From Pedobacter psychrodurus (GTDB taxonomy: Bacteria > Bacteroidota > Bacteroidia > Sphingobacteriales > Sphingobacteriaceae): DNA of 64,000 nt. Positions 7,840-16,353 of the stretch are shown piece by piece (the stretch's first letter is position 1; the number at the start of each line of letters is the position of its first letter). Below the pieces are notes generated by a model that saw only the letters and a program-made list of their open reading frames with translations, was not told the origin of the DNA and searched no databases. The position numbers were made by a program, and so were the translations under genes. Where the stretch lies: assembly GCF_004331735.1 (NCBI RefSeq), contig NZ_SJSO01000016.1:1-64000 (forward strand), in the 5' to 3' direction.

Positions 7840-9981
7840 TTATTGATTTGAAGGAATGCTTTCTTTATTTGCTTTTATATCGGTACCCAAACGTTGCAGA
7901 TAAGCAATAATGGCTACTATTTCCCTGTCGCTTTTAACCTGAATGTTGTTCTGTTTTAGGTCGAATGCAGTTTTTTCGGCCTGAACTTTTAAATCATCGT
8001 TAGCACGTTTATCATAACCATCGGGATAAGGAACGCCCAGTGTTTGCATAGCCCTGATCTTGCTGGCTGTGGTTGTAATATCCAATTTCTGCTCCATTAG
8101 CCATGGGTATGGAGGCATAATGCTTCCGGGCGACATTGACGTAGGATCAACTAAGTGATTGTAATGCCAGGCATCGGAATATTTGCCACCTATGCGGTGA
8201 AGGTCTGGGCCTGTTCGTTTACTTCCCCATAAAAACGGGTGATCGTAAACAAACTCTCCGGCTTTGCTATATTCGCCATATCGCTCTGTTTCTGAACGGA
8301 AAGGCCGCACCGTTTGCGAATGGCAGTTTACACAGCCTTCTCTGATGTACAGATCTCTCCCCTGAAGTTCGAGCGCTGAGTAAGGCTTAACACTTGCAAT
8401 GGTGGGGATATTAGATTGAATAGTAAAAGTGGGCATCATTTCTACCATACCTCCGATAAGGATGATGATAAGTGATAACACCATAAATTTCATTGGTTTG
8501 CGTTCTAAAACCCTGTGCCAGGCTTTATCAGCTGAAGAAGTTTCGGTAATAATTTTGCTTAGTGGCATGGCTTCTGCCGGTTCGTTGGCAAGCAATTTAG
8601 CCCCTAACATGGTTTTGGCCAGGTTATAAGTCATGGCAATAACCCCTATTAAATACAGTGCCCCACCTATTGAACGTAAAACATGCATCGGAATAATTTG
8701 CAGGGTGGTGGCTAAGAAATTCGGATACTTTAATAAACCTTCTGGTGTAAACTCCTTCCACATCAGCCCTTGGGTAAAGCCTGCCCAATACATCGGCACG
8801 GCATAAAAAAGTATGCCCAAAGTACCTATCCAGAAATGGAAACCGGCCAGCTTTTTAGAATATAATTCTGTTCTGTAAATACGGGGGATTAACCAGTACA
8901 GCACACCGAAGGTTAAAAAGCCGTTCCAGCCCAAAGCACCAACGTGCACATGGGCAACAATCCAGTCGGTAAAGTGGGCTACACCGTTAATCTGTTTTAA
9001 GGATAATAACGGACCTTCGAAAGTGGCCATGCCATAAGCGGTAAGGGCAACCACCATAAATTTCAGCGTTACATCTTCTCTTACCTTATCCCAGGCACCA
9101 CGCAAGGTTAACAAACCGTTAATCATACCGCCCCAGCTTGGGGCAATTAGCATAATAGAAAAAGCAACGCCTAATGATTGTGCCCAACCGGGTAGCGAAG
9201 TATAAAGTAAATGGTGAGGACCTGCCCATATGTAAATAAAAATGAGGGACCAAAAATGCAGGATACTCAATTTGTAAGAATATACCGGCCTGCCAGCCAT
9301 TTTGGGCAGAAAGTAATACATCATGCCCAGGTAGGGTGTGGTTAGAAAAAACGCCACTGCGTTATGCCCGTACCACCATTGTACCAGCGCATCCTGTACG
9401 CCGGCATACACATAATAGCTTTTCATGAAAGAAATGGGCAGCTCAAAAGAGTTTACAATATGCAACACCGCTATAGTAACAAATGTGGCAATGTAAAACC
9501 AGATGGCCACATATAAATGGCGTTCTCTTCTTTTAAAAATGGTACCGAACATGTTTATACCAAAAACTACCCATATGATGGTAATGGCAATATCAATAGG
9601 CCATTCGAGTTCGGCATATTCATGCGAAGTGGTAAAGCCAAGCGGAAGCGTGATTACAGCCGACAATATGATCAGCTGCCAGCCCCAAAAGTGGATTTTG
9701 CTCAGCACATCGCTAAACATCCTTGCTTTTAATAAACGCTGGAGGGAATAATAGACACCCATAAATATCGCATTGCCTACAAAGGCGAAAATTACGGCAT
9801 TGGTGTGCAGCGGCCTGATCCGACCAAATGTAGTGTACTGACTGCCCATGTTCATTGCGGGTTGGAAGAGTTGCATAGCCACAAGCAAGCCAACAGTCAT
9901 CCCGATTATTCCCCAAACCAAGGTGGCAATACCAAAGTTCCTGACAATCTTGTTATCGTAAGTAAATTTTTCTAACTGCAT
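7840..9981 (-). CDS. ccoNO: Fused cbb3 oxidase subunits I and II (CcoN-CcoO)
   Basis: 713 residues. Residues 1 to about 480 form the haem-copper oxidase core with the expected His motifs (HTNAVIF, WWYGHNAVAFF, HHLLYTSLPGW, VAHVHVGALGWNG). Residues about 500-713 form CcoO, a membrane-anchored monohaem cytochrome with REGCVNCHSQ and an axial Met in GSIMPPYPWL. In many bacteria these are two genes; the fusion is usual in Bacteroidota. It is the terminal high-affinity oxygen reductase and first gene of its operon. Its promoter carries an FNR-like box inside the 3' end of ccoS. Confidence 0.95.
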   Translation of the reverse strand: MQLEKFTYDNKIVRNFGIATLVWGIIGMTVGLLVAMQLFQPAMNMGSQYTTFGRIRPLHTNAVIFAFVGNAIFMGVYYSLQRLLKARMFSDVLSKIHFWGWQLIILSAVITLPLGFTTSHEYAELEWPIDIAITIIWVVFGINMFGTIFKRRERHLYVAIWFYIATFVTIAVLHIVNSFELPISFMKSYYVYAGVQDALVQWWYGHNAVAFFLTTPYLGMMYYFLPKMAGRPVYSYKLSILHFWSLIFIYIWAGPHHLLYTSLPGWAQSLGVAFSIMLIAPSWGGMINGLLTLRGAWDKVREDVTLKFMVVALTAYGMATFEGPLLSLKQINGVAHFTDWIVAHVHVGALGWNGFLTFGVLYWLIPRIYRTELYSKKLAGFHFWIGTLGILFYAVPMYWAGFTQGLMWKEFTPEGLLKYPNFLATTLQIIPMHVLRSIGGALYLIGVIAMTYNLAKTMLGAKLLANEPAEAMPLSKIITETSSADKAWHRVLERKPMKFMVLSLIIILIGGMVEMMPTFTIQSNIPTIASVKPYSALELQGRDLYIREGCVNCHSQTVRPFRSETERYGEYSKAGEFVYDHPFLWGSKRTGPDLHRIGGKYSDAWHYNHLVDPTSMSPGSIMPPYPWLMEQKLDITTTASKIRAMQTLGVPYPDGYDKRANDDLKVQAEKTAFDLKQNNIQVKSDREIVAIIAYLQRLGTDIKANKESIPSNQ

Positions 9982-10013
9982 AATAGAAACAGAATTTTGT
10001 ATGTTTTGTAGGC

Positions 10014-10079
10014 CAAAGGTAGCCGGCAGTGGGCGGATAAAGGATGATAACGGTTAGCTGGAAAAGTGATCTTCTTCAC
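10014..10079 (-). promoter_or_regulatory. cco operon promoter with FNR-like box
   Basis: On the minus strand a perfect -7 element TACCTTTG (10014-10021) lies 32 bp before the ccoNO ATG. A near-perfect palindrome GTGAT-CTTC-TTCAC (10066-10079) is centred 55 bp upstream of it, about -62 from the start site, a class I activator position. No TTG -33 element is seen, which fits activator dependence. The box lies within the ccoS coding region. Confidence 0.65.
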
Positions 10080-10233
10080 TTTTTTCGGCTACAACCTCAT
10101 CATCGAAGAGCATACGGATACCTGGGGTATGTACATCATCGTTCTGACCGGTTTTATAGGCCCAGAAAAACGCTCCCAAAAAAATGAGCGCCATTAAAAT
10201 ACTGCAACCAACCAAAAAGTAAAGGATATTCAT
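10054..10233 (-). CDS. ccoS: CcoS, cbb3 oxidase assembly protein
   Basis: 59 residues, beginning MNILYFLVGCSILMALIFLG, with one membrane span and then FFWAYKTGQNDD and an acidic tail. This is CcoS, required for cofactor insertion into the cbb3 oxidase. Its ATG overlaps the ccoI stop (ATGA, 10230-10233). Its 3' end carries the FNR-like box for the next operon. Confidence 0.9.
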   Translation of the reverse strand: MNILYFLVGCSILMALIFLGAFFWAYKTGQNDDVHTPGIRMLFDDEVVAEKSEEDHFSS

Positions 10234-12614
10234 ATCAGTTTATTTTTATGGGCAAACCACCGGGTTGCCAATGTTGTAAAGGAAATAATGGTAACCGTAC
10301 TAATGGGCATCAGCACTGCGGCAACCAAGGGATAAAGTGTGCCCTGTACGGCAAAGTAAATACCAATACAATTATACGCAATGGCTATAGCGAAGCTTGT
10401 TTTAATGATCTTTAACCCGTCTTTACTTAACTGGATAAAATCTGGCAGAAAATTTAAGGCATTGCCTTTCAGAATGGCATCACAGCCTGGCGTAAAATTG
10501 TTGATGTTATCTGTTAATGCGATTCCAAAATCGCTTTGCTTTAAGGCCCCTGCATCGTTTAAACCATCGCCGAGCATCATTACTTTATTTCCTTGCTTTT
10601 GAAGCTGCAGAACAGCATCCAGTTTTTGGTGCGGGCTCTGGCGGAACCTGATCGTTGTTTTTTTCGTAAAAATGGTATCCAACATCAAACGGTCTTTATC
10701 GGTATCGCCAGATAAAACCAGCAATTTGAATTTCGAAAGTTTTAAGATCAACTGCACCAATCCTGACCGCCACTGCTGCTTGATGTCAAAACATCCTTTA
10801 TAAACATGGTCAATTACAATATGTACTCCTGTTTCGCTAGTAGCCTTTACTGCGATCGGCAACATGGATAAATGTCCTGCATAAATGCTGTGGTTGTTTA
10901 TTATAGCAGTCAAACCTTTTCCTACCACCTCTTTATAATCACGGAGTGAATAAAACCGATCAACATTTAAGGCTTTTAAGATATGCCTGCTTAGCGGATG
11001 GATAGAATTTCGCAACAATGACGCCATGATAATCTTTTCATCGTCGGTTATAACTCCGCTAAAACCGATCTCCGCATTTTCATTGCTGGTTAAGGTACCT
11101 GTTTTATCGAAAATCAGGGTATCGCATTTGGCGAGCTGTTCAACCGCATCTGTATTTTTCACATAAAACCCTTTCTTATCAAAAACCGATAAAATTGCCG
11201 ATAAGGTAAATGGGGTACTTAAAGCCAGTACGCATGGACAGGCTACAATAATTACCGCTGTAAATGCCGACCATGCTTTGTGGCTATCGTTTTGGAGCAA
11301 CCAATAAGCTGTAGCAGCAAATGCAATCAGGAAGACACCCAGGCTAAAGTATTTGGCTACGGTATCGTTAAAGTTCTGTTTTTCGGTATTGTTTTTATAA
11401 TTATCGTTGTTCCATAAACCGGTTAAATAACTCTGTGAAACAGGTTTAATCACCTCAAGTTCTATGGCTTCAGTAGTTTGCCTGCCACCTGCATAAATAA
11501 TCTCGCCCAAAACTTTGTGTACGGGTTCCGATTCGCCGGTAACAAAACTCATGTCCATCCAGGCCTCACCTTTCATTAAAATCGCATCTGCAGGAACCAA
11601 TTCTCCATTTCTGATCCACAGCCGGTCGCCGATCTTGATTTCATTTATGGATACTGGCTTTTCTTTACCGTTTTGTAGTGTAGTTACTGCAATTGGAAAG
11701 TAAGATCGATAATCGCGATCAAAAGAAATGTGATGATAGGTGCGCTGTTTAAGCCATTTGCCCATTAAAAGCAAAAACACCAACCCGGTTAATGTATCGG
11801 CAAAACCTGGCCCTGTACTGAAAATGATTTCGAAAGCTGTGCGTAGGAAAAGTACCGCAATAATCAATGCTAAAGGGGTATCCAGGTTAATGTACCTGTG
11901 TTTAAGGCTTGTTATTGCTGAGGTAAAATAATCGCTGCCACAATAAAAAGCTGCAGGAATGGCAAATGCAAGGTTTAGCCAACCAAACAGCGACTGAAAC
12001 TGCTTTTCAAAACCAGAAAGACCAAAATATTCGGGAAAGCTAAAGAGCATGACGTTGCCCATTAAAAATCCGGCAACGGCTATTTTTAATACCAATGTTT
12101 TATCTACCGAACCGCTGTGTTCCTTTACTACATCCTGAAGACTGATCAAAGGCTCGTAACCAATCTGGTTTAAAGTTTCTACCATTTGCCTTAACGAAAT
12201 TTCGTTGTGATTGAAGCTTATGGTAACCTGTTTTTTAAGAAAATCGATCCGCGAGCTGAATATGGCAGGATTGATTTTATAAAGGTGCTCTAATAACCAG
12301 ATGCATGAACTGCAGTGAATGGCCGGGATATAAAAGGTAATAATGCTCGAACTTTCATGTTTATAATCGAGTAGTTGATCAATAATTTTAGATTCGTCGA
12401 GATATTCTAAATGATGCTCATTTTTAAACTGCTGGCCTGGGGCATTGTTGTACACATAATAATTGCAAAGATTGTTCTCTGAAAGGATCTTGAAAACAGC
12501 CATACACCCGGCACAACAAAAATCTTTATCCGCTATCTGATATTTTACCTTGGGCAAATCTTCTCCACAGTGGTAACAGACAGCTTTTATTGCAGTTTTA
12601 TTTTGATGTTCCAT
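10230..12614 (-). CDS. ccoI: CcoI/FixI copper-transporting P1B-type ATPase
   Basis: 794 residues. The N-terminal Cys-rich domain (CYHCGEDLP, FCCAGCMAVF) is typical of CcoI/FixI; an HMA-like domain follows with CSSCIWLLE near residue 100. The core shows TGES, the membrane metal motif CPCVLAL, the phosphorylation motif DKTGTLT and GDGLNDAGAL. It exports copper for assembly of the cbb3 active site. It is 11 bp downstream of hemN and overlaps ccoS, so hemN-ccoI-ccoS form one transcript. Confidence 0.93.
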   Translation of the reverse strand: MEHQNKTAIKAVCYHCGEDLPKVKYQIADKDFCCAGCMAVFKILSENNLCNYYVYNNAPGQQFKNEHHLEYLDESKIIDQLLDYKHESSSIITFYIPAIHCSSCIWLLEHLYKINPAIFSSRIDFLKKQVTISFNHNEISLRQMVETLNQIGYEPLISLQDVVKEHSGSVDKTLVLKIAVAGFLMGNVMLFSFPEYFGLSGFEKQFQSLFGWLNLAFAIPAAFYCGSDYFTSAITSLKHRYINLDTPLALIIAVLFLRTAFEIIFSTGPGFADTLTGLVFLLLMGKWLKQRTYHHISFDRDYRSYFPIAVTTLQNGKEKPVSINEIKIGDRLWIRNGELVPADAILMKGEAWMDMSFVTGESEPVHKVLGEIIYAGGRQTTEAIELEVIKPVSQSYLTGLWNNDNYKNNTEKQNFNDTVAKYFSLGVFLIAFAATAYWLLQNDSHKAWSAFTAVIIVACPCVLALSTPFTLSAILSVFDKKGFYVKNTDAVEQLAKCDTLIFDKTGTLTSNENAEIGFSGVITDDEKIIMASLLRNSIHPLSRHILKALNVDRFYSLRDYKEVVGKGLTAIINNHSIYAGHLSMLPIAVKATSETGVHIVIDHVYKGCFDIKQQWRSGLVQLILKLSKFKLLVLSGDTDKDRLMLDTIFTKKTTIRFRQSPHQKLDAVLQLQKQGNKVMMLGDGLNDAGALKQSDFGIALTDNINNFTPGCDAILKGNALNFLPDFIQLSKDGLKIIKTSFAIAIAYNCIGIYFAVQGTLYPLVAAVLMPISTVTIISFTTLATRWFAHKNKLI

Positions 12615-12625
12615 TTAAACTATGC

Positions 12626-13972
12626 TTAAATTGATGAACTGAATAATTGGGTTTCGGGCTGTTTAAGCCATAGTTTTTCATCGAATGCCATACAGACATT
12701 CCTGAGGAAAGATTTTCCTTTTGTGGTAATCTTAATTTCTTTTTCAGTTACCCATATCAACTTATCTTGCAATAAGGGTAACAGCCTACAATATACAGGT
12801 TCAGGAATTCCTTCATTATAAATCGTATTTTCCCTGCACATGATGTTGAGGATATGCTTTCTCACCTCAAGGTCCTTATCCGTAAGGAAATGACCCTTTT
12901 CTACGGGCAATATTCCCTGCTCAATTTTATCCAGATAAGCTTCTACCGTTTTGGGGTTCTGCGCAAAAGCCGTCCAACTATCACTTATGGAAGAAACCCC
13001 CAACCCGATAAGCAAATGGGTATGCTGATTGGTGTAGCCCATAAAATTGCGATGAAGTTTCTGTTCAGTCATCGCCTTAAACAACGAATCGCTTTTCAGT
13101 GCAAAATGATCCATCCCTATATCCTTATATCCTGCTGCATCAAGCAAGAGTCTCCCCAATTGGTAGAGCGCAAATTTTTCGTCGCCCAGGGGAAGATCTT
13201 TTTCCGTGTAATGTCTTTGCCCTGGTTTTAGCCAGGGCACATGTGCATAACTGTAAAAAGCAATGCGGTCTGGCTTCATGTAAATTACCTCCTTTAAAGT
13301 CTTTGCCAAACCCGAAATGCTTTGTCCCGGAAGACCATAAATCAGATCGAAATTAACAGAGGTGTAACCAATTTCCCTTGCTTTTGCGGTAACCAGTGCA
13401 ACCTGTTCAGGAGTCTGAAACCGGTTAATTAAAAACTGAACCTTAGGATCAAAATCCTGGATACCCAGACTTAATCTTTTAAAGCCGAGTTTGAACAAGG
13501 TATCGAGGTGTTCGGTAGTGGTATTTGCCGGATGTGCTTCGAAAGAAAATTCTGCATCTGGAGTCAAGGTCGTATTTTGAATAATTTCGTTGATCAGTAA
13601 TCCTAGGTTTTCTGGGCTAAAAAAAGTAGGTGTTCCTCCACCCAGGTGCAGTTCTTTTACTTTGGGCTTCTCCCTCAAAACTTCTACATACATTTTCCAT
13701 TCTGCAAGTACAGCGTTTATATATGGTACCTCTACGTTATGGTTTTTGGTAATACGGGTATTACAACCGCAATAAGTGCACAGGCTTTCGCAAAATGGAA
13801 GGTGGATATATAAACTAATCCCTTCATCTTTATGGCTTGTATAGGTATTGGCTACGTTGGCTAACCAACCATTTGCATTGAAACTTTCATTATCCCAGTA
13901 GGGAACAGTTGGATAACTGGTATACCTTGGGGCCGCAACATTATATTTTTTAAGCAATGCAGAAGTTTCCAT
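12626..13972 (-). CDS. hemN: Oxygen-independent coproporphyrinogen III oxidase (HemN)
   Basis: 448 residues. A radical-SAM motif CESLCTYCGC near residue 60 (CxxxCxxC plus an extra Cys), the GGGTP motif and FDLIYGLPGQ identify HemN, which makes protoporphyrinogen IX without oxygen. The full length and N-terminal start AAPRYTSYPTVPYW fit true HemN rather than the HemW type. Haem is needed for the adjacent cbb3 oxidase under low oxygen. Its ATG overlaps the stop of the upstream gene by one base. Confidence 0.92.
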   Translation of the reverse strand: METSALLKKYNVAAPRYTSYPTVPYWDNESFNANGWLANVANTYTSHKDEGISLYIHLPFCESLCTYCGCNTRITKNHNVEVPYINAVLAEWKMYVEVLREKPKVKELHLGGGTPTFFSPENLGLLINEIIQNTTLTPDAEFSFEAHPANTTTEHLDTLFKLGFKRLSLGIQDFDPKVQFLINRFQTPEQVALVTAKAREIGYTSVNFDLIYGLPGQSISGLAKTLKEVIYMKPDRIAFYSYAHVPWLKPGQRHYTEKDLPLGDEKFALYQLGRLLLDAAGYKDIGMDHFALKSDSLFKAMTEQKLHRNFMGYTNQHTHLLIGLGVSSISDSWTAFAQNPKTVEAYLDKIEQGILPVEKGHFLTDKDLEVRKHILNIMCRENTIYNEGIPEPVYCRLLPLLQDKLIWVTEKEIKITTKGKSFLRNVCMAFDEKLWLKQPETQLFSSSI

Positions 13973-14400
13973 TATTTGAGCGTTTTAAGGGTAGAACATT
14001 CGTTCTGGCAGCAGCATGCCTTACCTACACATTTTCCGGCAGCCCATTGATCGAGGTTTTTGATTACTTGTTCCATGCGAAGGTTAGCTTCTGCGTTGCC
14101 AGAGGCTAAAGGAACATTTGCTACCTTTATGCCGGCCGAACCTGCGGCTTTTAAATCCAGATGATCGGTTTCGGATGATGAGGTGGCGATGTATTTTATG
14201 CCCAATGCTTTTAGGTCTACAATCATGGCTTCACTCAGCTCATCGTTATTAAAAACCAATAATGCCTCTTTTCCTGCTGCAAATGAAAGTGTATCGGCGG
14301 TTAAGCTGTTGGCAATTATGGTAATGTCATGTTTTTTATAATTGGCCAATACCAACCATTCCTTTTCATCAGGTTTGATGTTGTAAGCTATAGCTTTCAT
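13972..14400 (-). CDS. Small protein: 2-hydroxyacid dehydrogenase-like N-terminal domain with Cys-rich tail
   Basis: 142 residues. Residues 1 to about 110 resemble the substrate-binding domain of D-isomer-specific 2-hydroxyacid dehydrogenases (EALLVFNNDELSEAMI, GIKYIATSSSETDHLDL, AGIKVANVPLAS) but the NAD-binding domain is missing. The end carries CVGKACCCQNEC, six Cys in 12 residues, suited to metal or Fe-S binding. It is translationally coupled to hemN and first in the hemN-ccoI-ccoS operon. The dehydrogenase reaction is unlikely; a metal or haem-related role in oxidase biogenesis is an inference from position. Confidence 0.75.
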   Translation of the reverse strand: MKAIAYNIKPDEKEWLVLANYKKHDITIIANSLTADTLSFAAGKEALLVFNNDELSEAMIVDLKALGIKYIATSSSETDHLDLKAAGSAGIKVANVPLASGNAEANLRMEQVIKNLDQWAAGKCVGKACCCQNECSTLKTLK

Positions 14401-14418
14401 ATACAGAGTTTATGTATA

Positions 14419-14484
14419 CAAAACTATGGTAGAAGTGTGCGGCAACAGGTGAGAATGCTTAGAGAAAAAAATGATTTTTGTTAC
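14419..14484 (-). promoter_or_regulatory. Promoter of the hemN-ccoI-ccoS operon with half FNR-like site
   Basis: Minus-strand -7 element TAGTTTTG (14419-14426), with a GTTG at 14443-14446 as a rough -33. At 14471-14484, centred 55 bp upstream of the -7 element, stands ATGAT-TTTT-GTTAC. The left half is perfect and the right half poor, so only a half site is supported. Confidence 0.5.
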
Positions 14485-14523
14485 ATTTCTCAGTTTGGCG
14501 TTTAGCGTTGGGCGTTTGGGGTC

Positions 14524-14600
14524 GGTTAACCGATTTAAACAATTTGAGTTTGGAGCTTGGGGCTCGGAGCATAGCGTTGATTAACCGATTTAACAATTTA
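14524..14600. repeat. Dispersed repeat block, left copy
   Basis: Contains GGTTAACCGATTTAAACAAT, AGTTTGGAGCTTGG (14547-14560) and a second GATTAACCGATTTAACAATT. The 14-mer recurs exactly at 15221-15234 and the TTAACCGATT motif recurs there too. Confidence 0.7.
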
Positions 14601-14661
14601 CTGATGAATCACCCATGGTAATAATCACGAACTATTGACTAATTTTTATAATATGATCATC

Positions 14662-14681
14662 ATTCCCACGCAGGTGGGAAT
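14662..14681. repeat. REP-like hairpin
   Basis: Perfect 8-bp stem ATTCCCAC/GTGGGAAT with a GCAG loop. It resembles palindromic extragenic elements; only one copy is seen in this window. Confidence 0.55.
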
Positions 14682-15220
14682 CCTAATGCACCGTTCAAAT
14701 TTAATGCAGGTAAGGTCCTCAAAACGAGTTACCATTGACGTTATTTTGTAATTACTTATCAATGAATGATTTGCGGAAGTATGCATTTTCACCCAGCTAA
14801 GCCACAGCACCGTATCTCCGTTCTGCCAGAATCCGGCCTAACAAATTTTTCGGGCTTTACAGACCCTGCCACTCCACTGACTTCGAAAGAAAACGGCGAA
14901 GCCCTCATGAATGCAGCTGAAAACTACAATACAAATGAATAAATTTTCAGCCGGTGGTTTTTGTTTTTTCACATGACTTTATATTTTCAACTGTGTTCAA
15001 GCTAGCTTTGCTGGTCTTTTTGGCATCAAAAAGAAAGAGCCTTCGGCGGCGGCGAGCCGAGGCAAGATTGTGCAGAGGGCAAAAAACAATCAATTGAATA
15101 CGTCAATCATATTGATTTTTATGAAATAAATTAACCCTCAGGATGACGACCGACGCAAGTTTAAGGCAAGGGAGAATAACGACCGACGGTGAGACCAATG
15201 ATCAACTAATGACCAGATTA

Positions 15221-15278
15221 AGTTTGGAGCTTGGCGTTTGGAGTCAGATAACCGATTTAAACAATTAACCGATTAACC
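15221..15278. repeat. Dispersed repeat block, right copy
   Basis: AGTTTGGAGCTTGG (15221-15234) identical to the left block, then ATAACCGATTTAAACAATTA and another ACCGATTAACC. With the left copy it brackets about 700 bp of non-coding DNA. Confidence 0.7.
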
Positions 15279-15297
15279 CCATATGCAATGAACCAAA

Positions 15298-16329
15298 TTA
15301 CTGTTTGATATTTCGTAGTCTTTCTAAGGAGAGAATATTAATGGCATTGCCAGTTTTATCGATCAGCTTTTCATCTTTAAAATCGGCCAGCATTCTGCTT
15401 ACCGTTTCGCTTGCCGTACCCACTAATGCAGCAAGATCATCTCTGGATATCCGGATGGTACAATTGTCAGCAATACCATCACCAAATTTAGTGGCAACCT
15501 GTAACAGTGCTTCTGCCACACGTTTTCTTACTGAGGAATAGGCGAGTTGAAGCATCTGTTTTCCTTTATCGCGTACATTTCCAGACAATAAACCGATAAA
15601 AGTTTTTGAAACCGCCTGGTGATTGAGCAGGTATTCCATAAAATCTGCCTTAGGGATCTGGATAATGTCGGATTCTATTAAGGTAGCTGCATTGTCTGTG
15701 TATATTTCGCCATTGCATAAACTTTCATATCCAAAAAAATCACCATCACGATACAAGCTCGACGAAAGTTCCCTACCGTCCTTAAAACGTTTGTAGGTTT
15801 TTACCTGGCCCTTAACTACATAATAAAGATGGGTTGGTTCATCTCCTTCCACATAAATAATCTGTTTGTTGGCAATTGGCCTTGGTTTACCCTTTTTACG
15901 AAGTTCGTCCATCACCGTTTCGCTATTGCCAGTGCCTGAATTAAAGTTGGCTGATTGTTCTTTTTTCTTAAACCTGCTTTCTATGGCCTTAAAAAGTTCG
16001 ATGTCATCAAATGGTTTGGTGAGGTAATCATCTGCACCCATTTCCATACCTTTTCGCATATCTGCCCGCTCGGTTTTTGCGGTAATGAAAATAAAAGGGA
16101 TGTTGGCCGTTTTCTGGTTTTTGTTCAATAGGTACAGTACTCCATAACCATCCAGTTCCGGCATCATGATATCGCAAAGGATCACATCTGGCAAATGGTT
16201 CAAGGCCATTTCAACACCTAACTTACCATGTTTAGCCGTAAAAGTTTCATAACCGGCCAAATCGAGCACCTCGGCCGTGCTTTCCCTGATATCATCATTG
16301 TCTTCAATAATTAAAACTTTCTTGTTCAT
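15298..16329 (-). CDS. Response regulator with receiver fused to CRP/FNR-type regulator (copy 1)
   Basis: 343 residues. Residues 1-125 are a CheY-like receiver with acidic pocket (IIEDND), phospho-acceptor D53 in LCDIMMPELDG, a switch Thr in FITAK and Lys in LTKPFDD. Residues about 155-270 form a cNMP-binding-type beta barrel (KQIIYVEGDEPTHLYYVVKG). Residues about 275-340 are a CRP winged helix with recognition helix SETVSRML, the E-x-x-S-R of FNR that contacts TTGAT-type half sites. No Cys cluster for Fe-S oxygen sensing is present, so the signal probably comes by phosphorylation. It lies directly downstream of a FixL-like kinase, 24 bp away. Confidence 0.9.
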   Translation of the reverse strand: MNKKVLIIEDNDDIRESTAEVLDLAGYETFTAKHGKLGVEMALNHLPDVILCDIMMPELDGYGVLYLLNKNQKTANIPFIFITAKTERADMRKGMEMGADDYLTKPFDDIELFKAIESRFKKKEQSANFNSGTGNSETVMDELRKKGKPRPIANKQIIYVEGDEPTHLYYVVKGQVKTYKRFKDGRELSSSLYRDGDFFGYESLCNGEIYTDNAATLIESDIIQIPKADFMEYLLNHQAVSKTFIGLLSGNVRDKGKQMLQLAYSSVRKRVAEALLQVATKFGDGIADNCTIRISRDDLAALVGTASETVSRMLADFKDEKLIDKTGNAINILSLERLRNIKQ

Positions 16330-16353
16330 GGCAATGAGTATTAGGCTGTAAAA

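Larger units (their letters stand above)
14485..15297. other. Gene-free, repeat-rich spacer
   Basis: No open frame with protein character on either strand. It holds two related repeat blocks near its ends, a short REP-like hairpin and low-complexity stretches such as GGCGGCGGCGAGCCGAGG. The repeat-bearing DNA resembles dispersed intergenic repeats of Sphingobacteriaceae; that is an impression, not a search result. Confidence 0.6.
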
